64,000 bases of DNA from Prescottella subtropica. GTDB taxonomy: Bacteria; Actinomycetota; Actinomycetes; Mycobacteriales; Mycobacteriaceae. The position numbers were made by a program, and so were the translations under genes. The notes beneath the pieces are model-generated. The model saw only the letters and a list, made by a program, of their open reading frames with translations, made no database searches and was not told the DNA's origin. Location of the stretch: NCBI RefSeq assembly GCF_005434945.1, contig NZ_SKCH01000002.1:124001-188000 (forward strand). Direction: 5' to 3'. This document shows, piece by piece, positions 43,887 to 52,167 of this stretch (the stretch's first letter is position 1; every line of letters begins with the position of its first letter).

Positions 43887-43905
43887 CTACTACATTGCGT
43901 CGTAG
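43887..43905. promoter_or_regulatory. Imperfect dyad upstream of cydA
   Basis: CTACTAC-ATTGC-GTCGTAG is an inverted repeat with one mismatch, 112 bases upstream of cydA. Its TACTACA half resembles operators of BlaI-type repressors, but the second half fits poorly. TACATT inside it could also serve as a -10 box. Confidence 0.35.
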
Positions 43906-44016
43906 CGAACCGCTGCGAGGACTACCGACCCCGCAGTAGCTTGTGACCAGGGATCGGGCGGACACCCACGCCCCGACCCCGAAGCCTGTCCTGCGGGTCG
44001 ACTTTTCGGAGTAGCC

Positions 44017-45519
44017 ATGGATGTCTTGGACGTCTCACGGTGGCAGTTCGGCATCACCACCGTTTATCACTTCATCTTCGTTCCACTCACGATCGGATTG
44101 GCGCCGCTGATCGCGATCATGCAGACGCTGTGGGTCGTGACGAAGAAGGACCACTGGTATCGCCTCACCAAGTTCTTCGGCAAGCTCTTCCTCATCAACT
44201 TCGCGATCGGTGTCGCGACCGGCATCGTGCAGGAATTCCAGTTCGGCATGAACTGGAGCGAATACTCCCGCTTCGTCGGTGACGTGTTCGGTGCGCCGCT
44301 CGCCCTCGAGGGCCTGATCGCGTTCTTCCTCGAGTCGACGTTCCTGGGCCTGTGGATCTTCGGCTGGACACGCCTGCCGAAACTCGTGCACCTGGCCACC
44401 ATCTGGATGGTCGCGATCGGCGTGAACGCGTCGGCGTACTTCATCATCGCCGCCAACTCGTTCATGCAGCACCCGGTCGGCGCCCGCTACAACCCGGAGA
44501 CCGGACGCGCCGAACTCGAGAGCATCTGGGCGCTGCTCACCAACAACACCGCGATCGCGGCGTTCGGGCACGCCGTCGCCGGCGCGTTCCTCACCGCGGC
44601 CACGTTCGTCGCCGGTATCGCCGGCTGGTGGATGGTGCGCAACATGCGCCGGTCGAAGACCGCCGCGCCGGCCGAATCCGAGACGATGGTGCGCGACGCC
44701 CGCGAGATGTTCCGCCCCGCGGCCCGACTCGGCATGATCGTCATGCTGATCTCCGGTATCGGGCTCATCGCGACCGGCGACGTCCAGGGCAAACTCATGT
44801 TCGAGCAGCAGCCGATGAAGATGGCGTCCGCGGAATCGTTGTGCCACACCGAGACCGACCCGAACTTCTCGATCCTCACCGTCGGCACCCACAACAACTG
44901 CGACAGCGTCACCCACGTGCTCGAGGTGCCCTACGTGCTGCCGTTCCTGGCCAAGGGCGAGTTCAGCGGGGTGACCCTCGAGGGTGTCGAGGACTTGCAG
45001 GCCAAGTACGAGGCGCAGTTCGGGCCCGGCAACTACCGGCCCAACCTGTTCGTCACCTACTGGTCGTTCCGGGCGATGATCGGCCTCGGGGTCGGTTCGC
45101 TGGCGCTCGCCCTGGCCGGACTGTGGGTCACCCGCCGCGGCCGCGTCCCGGACCAGAAGTGGTTCAAGTGGCTGTGCCTCGTCGCAATCCCGACGCCGTT
45201 CCTCGCGAACAGCGCCGGCTGGATCTTCACCGAGATGGGCCGCCAGCCGTGGGTGGTGCACCCCAACCCGACCGGCGTCGACCAGATCCGGTTGATGGTC
45301 GACCAGGGCGTCTCCGACCACCCGGTGGGCACGGTGCTCACGTCGCTGATCGTGTTCACACTGCTGTACGGCGCGCTCGGCGTCGTCTGGTTCTACCTGA
45401 TCCGGCGCTACACGATCGCGGGGCCGTCCGACCACGACGTCCACCCGCCGGGCACCGGCCCGAAGCCCGACGGACCGGACGATTCCGGGTCCGAAGACCA
45501 ACTGTCGTTCGCGTACTAG
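44017..45519 (+). CDS. cydA: Cytochrome bd ubiquinol/menaquinol oxidase subunit I
   Basis: A 500-residue haem subunit of the bd terminal oxidase. His18 in YHFIFVPLTIG is the b595-side ligand, and RFVGDVFGAPLALEGLIAFFLEST contains conserved acidic channel residues. The quinol-binding loop is of the short type, and a late GWIFTEMGRQPW is diagnostic. Nine helices are expected. GGAG precedes the ATG. It heads a cydABDC operon. Confidence 0.97.
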   Translation: MDVLDVSRWQFGITTVYHFIFVPLTIGLAPLIAIMQTLWVVTKKDHWYRLTKFFGKLFLINFAIGVATGIVQEFQFGMNWSEYSRFVGDVFGAPLALEGLIAFFLESTFLGLWIFGWTRLPKLVHLATIWMVAIGVNASAYFIIAANSFMQHPVGARYNPETGRAELESIWALLTNNTAIAAFGHAVAGAFLTAATFVAGIAGWWMVRNMRRSKTAAPAESETMVRDAREMFRPAARLGMIVMLISGIGLIATGDVQGKLMFEQQPMKMASAESLCHTETDPNFSILTVGTHNNCDSVTHVLEVPYVLPFLAKGEFSGVTLEGVEDLQAKYEAQFGPGNYRPNLFVTYWSFRAMIGLGVGSLALALAGLWVTRRGRVPDQKWFKWLCLVAIPTPFLANSAGWIFTEMGRQPWVVHPNPTGVDQIRLMVDQGVSDHPVGTVLTSLIVFTLLYGALGVVWFYLIRRYTIAGPSDHDVHPPGTGPKPDGPDDSGSEDQLSFAY

Positions 45520-45528
45520 GAGAGCGCC

Positions 45529-46548
45529 ATGGGACTGCAGGAATTCTGGTTCGTTCTCATCGCGGTGCTCTTCACCGGCTACTTCGTGCTCGAGGGCTTC
45601 GACTTCGGTGTCGGCATGCTGCTGCGGGTACTCGGCCGGACCGACACCCGCCGTCGCGTGCTGCTCAACACCATCGGCCCGGTGTGGGACGGCAACGAGG
45701 TGTGGCTCATCACCGCCGGCGGCGCGATGTTCGCGGCGTTCCCGGAGTGGTACGCCACCCTGTTCTCCGGCTTCTACCTGCCGCTGCTGCTGATCCTGGT
45801 GGCGTTGATCCTGCGGATCGTCGCGATCGAATGGCGCGGCAAGATCGACGACGACCGCTGGCGCAGCCGCGCCGACCTCGGCATCATGATCGGCTCCTGG
45901 GTGCCGGCCGTCCTGTGGGGTGTGGCGTTCGCGAACATCGTGCGCGGCGTCGCGATCGACGAGAACAAGAAGGTCACCGCGAGCCTGCTCGACCTGCTGA
46001 ACCCGTACGCGCTGCTCGGCGGCATCACCACCGCCCTCGTGTTCGCGCTGCACGGTGCCGTGTTCATCGCCCTCAAGACGGCCGACGACGTCCGCGCAGA
46101 CGCCGCCGACCTGGCGAAGAAACTCGCGATCCCCGCGGTGCCCATCGCCGGCGGGTTCGTGCTGTGGACGCAGCTGGCGTACGGCAAGGGCTGGACGTGG
46201 ATCCTGGTGGCGCTCGCGGCACTGGCGGTCCTCGCCGTGGTGCTGCTGACCCGCGCCGAACGCGAGGGGTGGGCGTTCGTGTTCACCACCGTGGCGATCG
46301 TCGCGACGAGCGTGCTGCTGTTCGCGTCGCTGTTCCCGAACGTGATGCCGTCGACGACCGACCCGGCGTTCAGCCTCACGATCGAGAACGCGTCGTCCAG
46401 CCCGTACACGCTGAAGGTGATGAGCTGGGCCGCGGTGATCCTCACCCCGATCGTGCTGATCTACCAGGGCTGGACGTACTGGGTGTTCCGCAAGCGCATC
46501 TCCACCAAGCACATTCCGCCGTCGATCGGTCTCCCGGTCGGGAAGTGA
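45529..46548 (+). CDS. cydB: Cytochrome bd oxidase subunit II
   Basis: A 339-residue membrane subunit with eight or nine helices. It has the family start FWFVLIAVLFTGYFVLEGFDFGVG and the conserved GPVWDGNEVWLI segment, and ends near an aromatic-rich last helix. The AGGAGAG ribosome site lies in the nine-base gap after cydA. Confidence 0.97.
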   Translation: MGLQEFWFVLIAVLFTGYFVLEGFDFGVGMLLRVLGRTDTRRRVLLNTIGPVWDGNEVWLITAGGAMFAAFPEWYATLFSGFYLPLLLILVALILRIVAIEWRGKIDDDRWRSRADLGIMIGSWVPAVLWGVAFANIVRGVAIDENKKVTASLLDLLNPYALLGGITTALVFALHGAVFIALKTADDVRADAADLAKKLAIPAVPIAGGFVLWTQLAYGKGWTWILVALAALAVLAVVLLTRAEREGWAFVFTTVAIVATSVLLFASLFPNVMPSTTDPAFSLTIENASSSPYTLKVMSWAAVILTPIVLIYQGWTYWVFRKRISTKHIPPSIGLPVGK

Positions 46549-46549
46549 C

Positions 46550-48262
46550 ATGAGTATCGCCACCGGCCGCCCCGCCCGCGACTCCCGCCGGGCGGGGCCG
46601 GTCGACCCCCGGATCTGGAAGTACTCGACGTCGGCCCGCGGCTACCTGACCCTCACCGTCGTGCTGTCGACGGTGAACGTCGCGATGGTGATCGTCTCGG
46701 CGGTGCTCATCGGACGGATCCTCGCCGGCGTCATCACCTCGGACCGGCGGTCGCTCGCCGACTGGCGCACCGACCTGCTGTGGCTCGCGGTGGCCGTCAC
46801 GGTGCGGGTGGCGGCGTCGTGGCTGCACGCCCGCTACGCGCACCGATCGTCCAATCGTGTTGTCGCCGAACTCGAGACGGAGGTGCTGCGGGCCGCGACC
46901 GCGATGTCGCCGCGCGACCTGGACCCGCGCCGCGACGAGATCGCCACCGTCGTCACCCGCGGGGTGCGGGCCCTCGCCCCGTACCTGACCGGCTACCTGC
47001 CCGCGCTGATCCTGGCGGCGACCCTGACCCCGGCCACCTTCGTCGTCATCCTCACCCAGGACGTGACGTCGGCCCTCGTCGTGGTCGTCACACTGCCGCT
47101 GATCCCGGTGTTCATGATCCTCATCGGGTTGCTGACGAAGGGGAAGGCGGACCGGACCCTGTCCGCGCTGACCCGGCTGTCCTCGCAACTGCTCGACCTG
47201 ATCGCCGGACTGCCCACGCTGCGGGCCCTCGGTCGCGAACACGGGCCCGCCGCCCGCGTCCGGGAACTCGGTGACGCCCACCGGAAGACGACGATGTCGT
47301 CGCTGCGGGTGGCGTTCCTGTCGTCGATGGTGCTCGAGATGCTCGCGACGCTGTCGGTGGCGCTCATCGCCGTGAGCATCGGCCTACGACTGGTGTTCGG
47401 GAACATGGAACTCGAACCCGGCATCATCGCCCTGATCCTCGCCCCCGAGGTGTATCTGCCGCTGCGGATGGTCGGCGCCCAGTTCCACGCCGCCGAAGAC
47501 GGACTCGCCGCCGCCGGCAAGGCATTCGGGGTGCTCGACGACTCGCCGCGCCGCCGGACATCCGGGGGCGCCTCGGTCGACGCCGGTGGGGAGGTGATCG
47601 AACTCGACGGGGTGAGTGTCGGGTCCCGCTCCGGATCGGCCCCGCACCGCCTCGACGCACGATGCCTGCCCGGCGCGGTGACCGTCCTGACCGGAGCCAA
47701 CGGATCCGGGAAAACGACTGCGCTGCACACGATCCTCGGCCTCACCGCACCCGACGACGGTGTGGTGCGGGTGGCCGGCGTCGACGTCGCCGAACTCGCC
47801 CTGAACCGCTGGTGGGCGCAGATCGCCTGGCTGCCACAGCATCCCGTGCTCCTACCCGGCACACTGGCGGACAACCTCGCCCTCACCGGCGCCACCGACC
47901 CGGACTCCGCCGCCGTCCGGGACGCCTGCCGGGCCACCGGATTCGACACCGTGCTGACCGAGGTGCCCGACGGCTGGAACACCGTCGTCGGGGCCGGCGG
48001 ACTGGGCCTGTCGCTGGGGCAGAGGCAGCGACTCGCGCTGACCCGACTGCTGGTGTCGCCGCGGCCGGTGCTGCTGCTCGACGAACCCACCGCACACCTC
48101 GACGACGGCACCGAACGCACCGTGCTCGCGTCGCTGCGCCGTCTCGCGCAGGACGGCCGGACGGTGATCGTGGTGGGGCACCGGCCCACCGTGCTGGCGG
48201 TCGGGGACCGCGTGATCGAGGTCCGGGCACGGCATTCCGACGAGGTGACCGATGAATCGTGA
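46550..48262 (+). CDS. cydD: Thiol reductant ABC exporter subunit CydD
   Basis: A 570-residue half ABC exporter. Six helices occupy about residues 25-310, followed by an ATPase with Walker A TGANGSGKTTA, signature LSLGQRQRL (a non-canonical SLGQ rather than SGGQ) and Walker B LLLDEPTAHLD. CydDC exports cysteine or low-molecular-weight thiols to the cell exterior and is needed for bd oxidase assembly. It starts one base after cydB and overlaps cydC by 11 bases. Confidence 0.93.
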   Translation: MSIATGRPARDSRRAGPVDPRIWKYSTSARGYLTLTVVLSTVNVAMVIVSAVLIGRILAGVITSDRRSLADWRTDLLWLAVAVTVRVAASWLHARYAHRSSNRVVAELETEVLRAATAMSPRDLDPRRDEIATVVTRGVRALAPYLTGYLPALILAATLTPATFVVILTQDVTSALVVVVTLPLIPVFMILIGLLTKGKADRTLSALTRLSSQLLDLIAGLPTLRALGREHGPAARVRELGDAHRKTTMSSLRVAFLSSMVLEMLATLSVALIAVSIGLRLVFGNMELEPGIIALILAPEVYLPLRMVGAQFHAAEDGLAAAGKAFGVLDDSPRRRTSGGASVDAGGEVIELDGVSVGSRSGSAPHRLDARCLPGAVTVLTGANGSGKTTALHTILGLTAPDDGVVRVAGVDVAELALNRWWAQIAWLPQHPVLLPGTLADNLALTGATDPDSAAVRDACRATGFDTVLTEVPDGWNTVVGAGGLGLSLGQRQRLALTRLLVSPRPVLLLDEPTAHLDDGTERTVLASLRRLAQDGRTVIVVGHRPTVLAVGDRVIEVRARHSDEVTDES

Positions 48263-49967
48263 TCTGCTGAGGGCGATCCGCCTCCTCGAACTCGAACCGC
48301 GTCGCATCCTCGCGGCGATCGCGGCGGGTGTCGCGACCCTCGGTAGTGCGCTCGTGCTCGCGGCGCTGTCGGCGTGGCTGATCACCCGGGCCTGGCAGAT
48401 GCCGCCCGTCCTCGACCTGACCGTCGCGGTCGTCGCGGTGCGGGCCCTCGGCATCTCCCGTGGTGTCTTCCGCTACCTCGAACGACTCGCGACGCACGAC
48501 GCCGCACTGCGCGGGACCACGTCGGCGCGCACCGTGCTCTACCGGCGCCTCGCCGACGGTGACCCGGCCGCCGCGGCCGGGTTGCGCCGCGGAGACCTGC
48601 TGTCCCGCACCGGCACCGATATCGACACTCTCGGCGACGTCGTGGTGCGGGCCCTGATCCCGATCGCGGTCGGCGCGATCCTCGCGGTGAGTGCCGTCGT
48701 GCTGCTGGCGGTCGTCTCCCCGGCCGGCGCCCTCGTGCTGGCGGTCGCGCTCGCCGTGTCGGGAGTGCTCGCCCCGTGGCTGTCGGCGCGGGCTGCGCGA
48801 CTGTCCGAGGACGAGAGTGCCGATGCCGCAGCACTGTTCAGTGAGACCGCGGTGACCGCACTCGACCACGCCGCGGAACTGCGCGTCGCGGGCCGACTCG
48901 ACGACGTCCTCGCCGACGCCGCGACCGCGAACCGGGACGCGGTGGAGGCCACGGATCGGGCGGCCCTGCCGGCGGCGTTCGCCGCCGCCGCGACCCCACT
49001 CGCGATCGGGGCGAGCGTGCTCGGTTCCCTGCTGATCGGCATCACGCTCTACGGCCCGGACGGCGGCACCCCGGGCGGCATGACGCCGATGTCGCTGGCG
49101 ATCCTCGTGCTGGTGCCGCTGGCCGCGTTCGAGGCGACCGCGGCACTGCCCGCCGCGGCGTTGGCCCTGACCCGGGCCCGGATCGCCGCCCGGCGGGTCA
49201 TGGCGCTCGTCGACCGGGCCGGGGATCCGGTCACCGACGGCACCGAGACCCCGTCCGGGCCCGTGCATCTCGCCGCGTCCGGGGTGCGCTGCGGCTGGCC
49301 GGGCAGTGGCCGGGTGACCGCGGCCCTAGATCTCGACGTGCAACCCGGCGCCCGGATCGCGGTCGTCGGGGCGAGCGGCGCCGGCAAGACGACACTGCTC
49401 ATGACCCTGGCCGGACTGCTGCCTCCGTGCGGCGGTGAGGTGACCGTCGACGGTGTTCGGCTCGACCGGTTCCGCGCCGACGAACTGCGCAGGGCTGTCG
49501 GCTTCTTCGCGGAGGACGCGCACGTGTTCGACACGTCGGTCCTCGAGAATCTGCGGGTGTCCCGCGGCGACCTCACCGAGGACGAGGCGCTGGACGCTCT
49601 GGGCGCGGTGGGGTTGGGGGAGTGGGTGACCCGGCTGCCGCGGGGCGTGCACACGCCGCTCGCCGGTGGGGCGCGGGCGATCTCGGGTGGTCAGCGGCGC
49701 CGCCTGCTGCTCGCGCGGGCGCTGGTGTCCCCGGCGCGGGTGCTGCTGCTCGACGAACCCACCGAGCATCTCGACGCGTCCGACGGTGACGCGATCCTGC
49801 GGGCGCTGCTCGACCGGCGGTCCACACTGATCGACTTCGGGCGCACCGTGGTCCTCGTCACGCACCAACTCCCGGAGGGGACGAGCGCGGACCGGGTGGT
49901 GGCGGTCGGTGGCGCGGGCGTCGATCCGGTCGGCGACCTGGGGAACGTGCGGGTCGGTCGGTCCTGA
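48252..49967 (+). CDS. cydC: Thiol reductant ABC exporter subunit CydC
   Basis: A 571-residue partner of CydD. The membrane domain carries RALGISRGVFRYLERLATHDA, typical of CydC, followed by an ATPase with Walker A GASGAGKTT, signature ISGGQRRRLL and Walker B LLLDEPTEHLD. The ATG lies inside the end of cydD behind GAGGTG, so translation is coupled. It closes the cyd operon. Confidence 0.93.
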   Translation: MNRDLLRAIRLLELEPRRILAAIAAGVATLGSALVLAALSAWLITRAWQMPPVLDLTVAVVAVRALGISRGVFRYLERLATHDAALRGTTSARTVLYRRLADGDPAAAAGLRRGDLLSRTGTDIDTLGDVVVRALIPIAVGAILAVSAVVLLAVVSPAGALVLAVALAVSGVLAPWLSARAARLSEDESADAAALFSETAVTALDHAAELRVAGRLDDVLADAATANRDAVEATDRAALPAAFAAAATPLAIGASVLGSLLIGITLYGPDGGTPGGMTPMSLAILVLVPLAAFEATAALPAAALALTRARIAARRVMALVDRAGDPVTDGTETPSGPVHLAASGVRCGWPGSGRVTAALDLDVQPGARIAVVGASGAGKTTLLMTLAGLLPPCGGEVTVDGVRLDRFRADELRRAVGFFAEDAHVFDTSVLENLRVSRGDLTEDEALDALGAVGLGEWVTRLPRGVHTPLAGGARAISGGQRRRLLLARALVSPARVLLLDEPTEHLDASDGDAILRALLDRRSTLIDFGRTVVLVTHQLPEGTSADRVVAVGGAGVDPVGDLGNVRVGRS

Positions 49968-50004
49968 CGTGGTGAAACCGCCGGTATCCACTCGGCGCCG
50001 ATCT

Positions 50005-50018
50005 TGAAACGTGTTGCA
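50005..50018. promoter_or_regulatory. KstR-like box 1
   Basis: TGAAACGTGTTGCA fits the pattern TnnAACnnGTTnnA described for the cholesterol-catabolism repressor KstR. It lies 216 bases upstream of the secreted-protein gene and just after cydC. Confidence 0.4.
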
Positions 50019-50174
50019 GTTTTTCCGGTGATCGTCGTGTGACGGCGCGACGTTACGGGTTCCGGGGGGCGAAAAAGTGTGCCTCATCTGCGGTGGCGCG
50101 GCTTGAACGAACGTCCGACTACGTGGCATGCTGTGACAGCGTTCACCAGTCTGTGATCTGCGGTGAGGCGTAAT

Positions 50175-50188
50175 TGGAACGTGTTCTA
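50175..50188. promoter_or_regulatory. KstR-like box 2
   Basis: TGGAACGTGTTCTA fits the same TnnAACnnGTTnnA pattern and is close to the optimal TAGAACnnGTTCTA. It lies 46 bases upstream of the secreted-protein ATG, where a repressor would act. Confidence 0.45.
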
Positions 50189-50233
50189 CCTCTCCTGATT
50201 TCCCCCTCGTCAGGACGAACAAAGGAGCTTTTC

Positions 50234-50935
50234 ATGACCCGACCCCTGACCCGCCGCATCGCAGCCTCCGCTGCCGCCGCCGCTATCGTCGCCGGTGGCA
50301 TCACCGTCGGTACCGGTGTCGCCTCGGCTGCGCCGACGGAGTGCGGTACCCAGGCCTCTCAGGTCTTCGCCGGCCCCGCCGGTCTGGTGAAGATCAAGCT
50401 GACCAAGCAGGTCATCGGCGACGGCACCGTTGCCCCGGGCGGCACCGTGAGCTACAAGATCACGGTCGGCAAGGAGTCGGGTACCGCGACGCTGCTGCGT
50501 AGCATGACCGACTACTTCCCGGCAGGTTTCACGCTTCAGTCGGCGACCGTGGACGGTAAGACCGTCAAGACCAACAACGATTACACGGCGAACACCGTGT
50601 CCACGACCTCGGGCTGGGGTTGGACGATCGACGGTAGCCCGGCGGAGTTCGTCACCACGTACAAGGTTCCGGCGGACGCCAAGATCGGTTCTGTGCTCGA
50701 CAGTGGTGCGTCGGCCACCCCGGATGCGTGGGGCGAGAAGAAGGCCAACCCGATGGGCGTGTGCGTGACGGTTCGTGCCGCCAACCCGGGTGAGATCGTG
50801 ACCGGCAGCCTCGATTCCTCGGGCTTCGGCTCGTCGGGTCCGGTGGCGAGTGGTTCGGCGGCGTCGTCGATCATCAACAACCCGGCCGGTTTCATCGGCG
50901 ACATCATCGCGAACGTCTTCAAGAGCGCCAGCTAG
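50234..50935 (+). CDS. Secreted protein of unknown function
   Basis: A 233-residue protein with a clear Sec signal peptide (twin arginine RR at 7-8 but not in a Tat motif; cleavage near ASAAP, about residue 33). The mature part looks like a beta-rich domain (VAPGGTVSYKITVGKESG, GFTLQSATVDGKTV), similar in style to DUF11 or adhesin repeats, with two cysteines that could form a disulfide. A Gly/Ser-rich linker leads to a C-terminal helix IGDIIANVFKS. A strong AAAGGAGC precedes the ATG. I do not recognise the family. Two KstR-like boxes lie upstream. Confidence 0.8.
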   Translation: MTRPLTRRIAASAAAAAIVAGGITVGTGVASAAPTECGTQASQVFAGPAGLVKIKLTKQVIGDGTVAPGGTVSYKITVGKESGTATLLRSMTDYFPAGFTLQSATVDGKTVKTNNDYTANTVSTTSGWGWTIDGSPAEFVTTYKVPADAKIGSVLDSGASATPDAWGEKKANPMGVCVTVRAANPGEIVTGSLDSSGFGSSGPVASGSAASSIINNPAGFIGDIIANVFKSAS

Positions 50936-50948
50936 TCGCAGAACGTCC

Positions 50949-50988
50949 ACGCAGCCCCGTCCCGGATTCGTCCGGGGCGGGGCTGCGT
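50949..50988 (+). terminator. Terminator of the secreted-protein gene
   Basis: An 18-base stem (50949-50966 with 50971-50988, one G-U pair) is closed by a stable TTCG tetraloop. Confidence 0.75.
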
Positions 50989-51024
50989 CGTGTGCGGGGA
51001 AGTCGTGCGGGGACGAAAAACCCG

Positions 51025-51054
51025 TTGCCGACCTCGCGGATCCGGGCGTACCTT
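51025..51054 (+). promoter_or_regulatory. Candidate promoter of a 12-codon gene
   Basis: TTGCCG (51025-51030) and TACCTT (51049-51054) are separated by 18 bases. They lie just upstream of a strong ribosome site and a very short frame. Confidence 0.4.
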
Positions 51055-51086
51055 CGGCTCTACGCGAGGAAGGAGGTGGTCTGGAG

Positions 51087-51125
51087 TTGATCGACATACG
51101 GACACGTGAGGTGGCTGTCCGCTAG
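51087..51125 (+). CDS. Possible 12-residue peptide with very strong ribosome site
   Basis: A TTG-started frame encodes (f)MIDIRTREVAVR. The ribosome site GGAAGGAGGTGG (51068-51079) is almost fully complementary to the 16S rRNA 3' end, far stronger than at most genes here. A promoter-like pair lies upstream and a hairpin (GTGGCT with AGCCAC, 51111-51129) spans the stop codon. No plus-strand gene follows nearby, so it is not an obvious leader peptide. CTG at 51081 is an alternative start. This and two terminators are all that the 360-bp gap 50936-51295 holds. Confidence 0.35.
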   Translation: MIDIRTREVAVR

Positions 51126-51129
51126 CCAC
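51111..51129 (+). promoter_or_regulatory. Hairpin over the stop codon of the 12-codon frame
   Basis: GTGGCT (51111-51116) pairs with AGCCAC (51124-51129) around a seven-base loop that ends at the TAG. It may act as a short terminator or a translation-sensitive structure. Confidence 0.35.
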
Positions 51130-51234
51130 GACGCTCTCGGAATTCACTGACCGTGTCAGGCCGGCGAATCCCAGGCAGCTACCCGACCCCCGAGCCCCCC
51201 GATCGTGTCCAGGTCGGGACGCCACGAACGACGA

Positions 51235-51274
51235 AACCCCCGGGCTTCGTCCGCAGTGGACAGGCCCGGGGGTT
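51235..51274 (-). terminator. Terminator of the nitrobindin-fold gene
   Basis: AACCCCCGGGC arms (51235-51245, 51264-51274) pair perfectly over 11 bases with a partly structured loop. On the minus strand the stem is followed by TTTCGTCG, and it lies 21 bases beyond the gene end. Confidence 0.7.
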
Positions 51275-51295
51275 GCTGCTTGTCTGGGGTGGTTT

Positions 51296-52000
51296 CTAAC
51301 CTGCGTAGCGCTGGAGTCGCGCGGAGAAGCGCGGCTCGAGGGGGCCGTCGGCGATGACGCGTTCCTCGACGTACGCGAGGTCGCCGCCCTCGACGATGCC
51401 GTACAGGCGCTTGGCGCCGCCGATCAGCTCACCGGACTGGGAGCGGATGACGACGTCGGTGCCGAGTTCCCACGACGACTGTGTCAACGCCTGTCCGTAG
51501 AACAGTTCGACGACACCGGAGGCGTGGGTGAGGAGCAGTTCGAGGACTTCCTCGTTGGTACTGCCGGGGATGCCGTCGCCGGCGACCCGCCAGTAGCCGC
51601 TCTCCCGCTGATCGGGGGCCGCGTAGTTGCCGTCGGAGTCCAGGCGCCACGACCGCGATTCCCAGGCCAGGTAGTTCTCGCCGTCGTGGGAGACGACGAT
51701 CTGCTGGCCGAACCGGTAGTCGCCGTCGGCGTCACGACCCTCGCCCTCACCGCGCCACACACCGACGAGCGGAATCAGCGCGAGCATGCCCGGATTGAGG
51801 TCCGGGCCGAAGCGGAGATTCGCGGTGTCGTCGGGCAGCGGCAGATCCGGCAGGTTCGCGATGTTGCGTCCCGCCGTGTCCTCGGCGCGCACGACGGCGT
51901 CCTCGACAGCCTGGTTACCGCTGCCGCGCACTACCTGCGATGCGGCCGCGTCGGGCTGCTCGGACGCCGAATCGGTGCCGGCTTCCGGATCCTGACTCAC
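51296..52000 (-). CDS. Nitrobindin/FABP-like beta-barrel protein without the haem histidine
   Basis: A 234-residue protein corresponding in position to Rv0813c of M. tuberculosis. After a disordered N-terminus (about 60 residues) the barrel starts [14 protein letters not shown], the GxWxGxG signature of nitrobindins. Near the end nitrobindins carry a haem-ligating histidine in a PLxxHL context; here the segment reads [15 protein letters not shown], so the histidine is replaced by arginine. The fold may therefore bind a lipid or other ligand instead. The GTG start overlaps the stop of a 35-residue membrane peptide gene. Confidence 0.85.
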   Translation of the reverse strand: MSQDPEAGTDSASEQPDAAASQVVRGSGNQAVEDAVVRAEDTAGRNIANLPDLPLPDDTANLRFGPDLNPGMLALIPLVGVWRGEGEGRDADGDYRFGQQIVVSHDGENYLAWESRSWRLDSDGNYAAPDQRESGYWRVAGDGIPGSTNEEVLELLLTHASGVVELFYGQALTQSSWELGTDVVIRSQSGELIGGAKRLYGIVEGGDLAYVEERVIADGPLEPRFSARLQRYAG

Positions 52001-52104
52001 GGCTGGTCGGTGACCAGGCGGTACACCGTGTACACGGAGAACCAGGTGATCAGGATGGCGGCAAGGACAAGAAGAACCTCGAAGAAGATGACCACGTCGC
52101 TCAT
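51997..52104 (-). CDS. 35-residue single-span membrane peptide
   Basis: A short frame with ATG at 52104 behind a GAGG element encodes 35 residues: an acidic start [10 protein letters not shown], one hydrophobic helix ([12 protein letters not shown]) and a tail [13 protein letters not shown]. Its stop overlaps the GTG start of the nitrobindin-fold gene (GTGA), so the two are translationally coupled. The codon choice is strongly GC-ended and the composition is a clean membrane helix, which argues for a real gene. Its function is unknown. Confidence 0.7.
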   Translation of the reverse strand: MSDVVIFFEVLLVLAAILITWFSVYTVYRLVTDQP

Positions 52105-52167
52105 CCTAGACCTCGCCGCGAGAACGTTCGAAATCGGTGGTTCGTTCCCGTGTTCGCGGACGGCGGT

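Noticed and set aside
43887-43905. BlaI operator before cydA
   Set aside because: Only one half-site resembles the BlaI consensus; the other half diverges. I kept it as an imperfect dyad without naming a regulator.
44035-46563. 842-codon open frame on the minus strand
   Set aside because: It is antisense to cydA and cydB, whose motifs are unmistakable. Its translation is low-complexity Arg/Asp/Gly/His.
51146-51160. CTGAC-CGT-GTCAG dyad
   Set aside because: Five-base arms are expected often by chance in this composition, and nothing nearby gives it a context.
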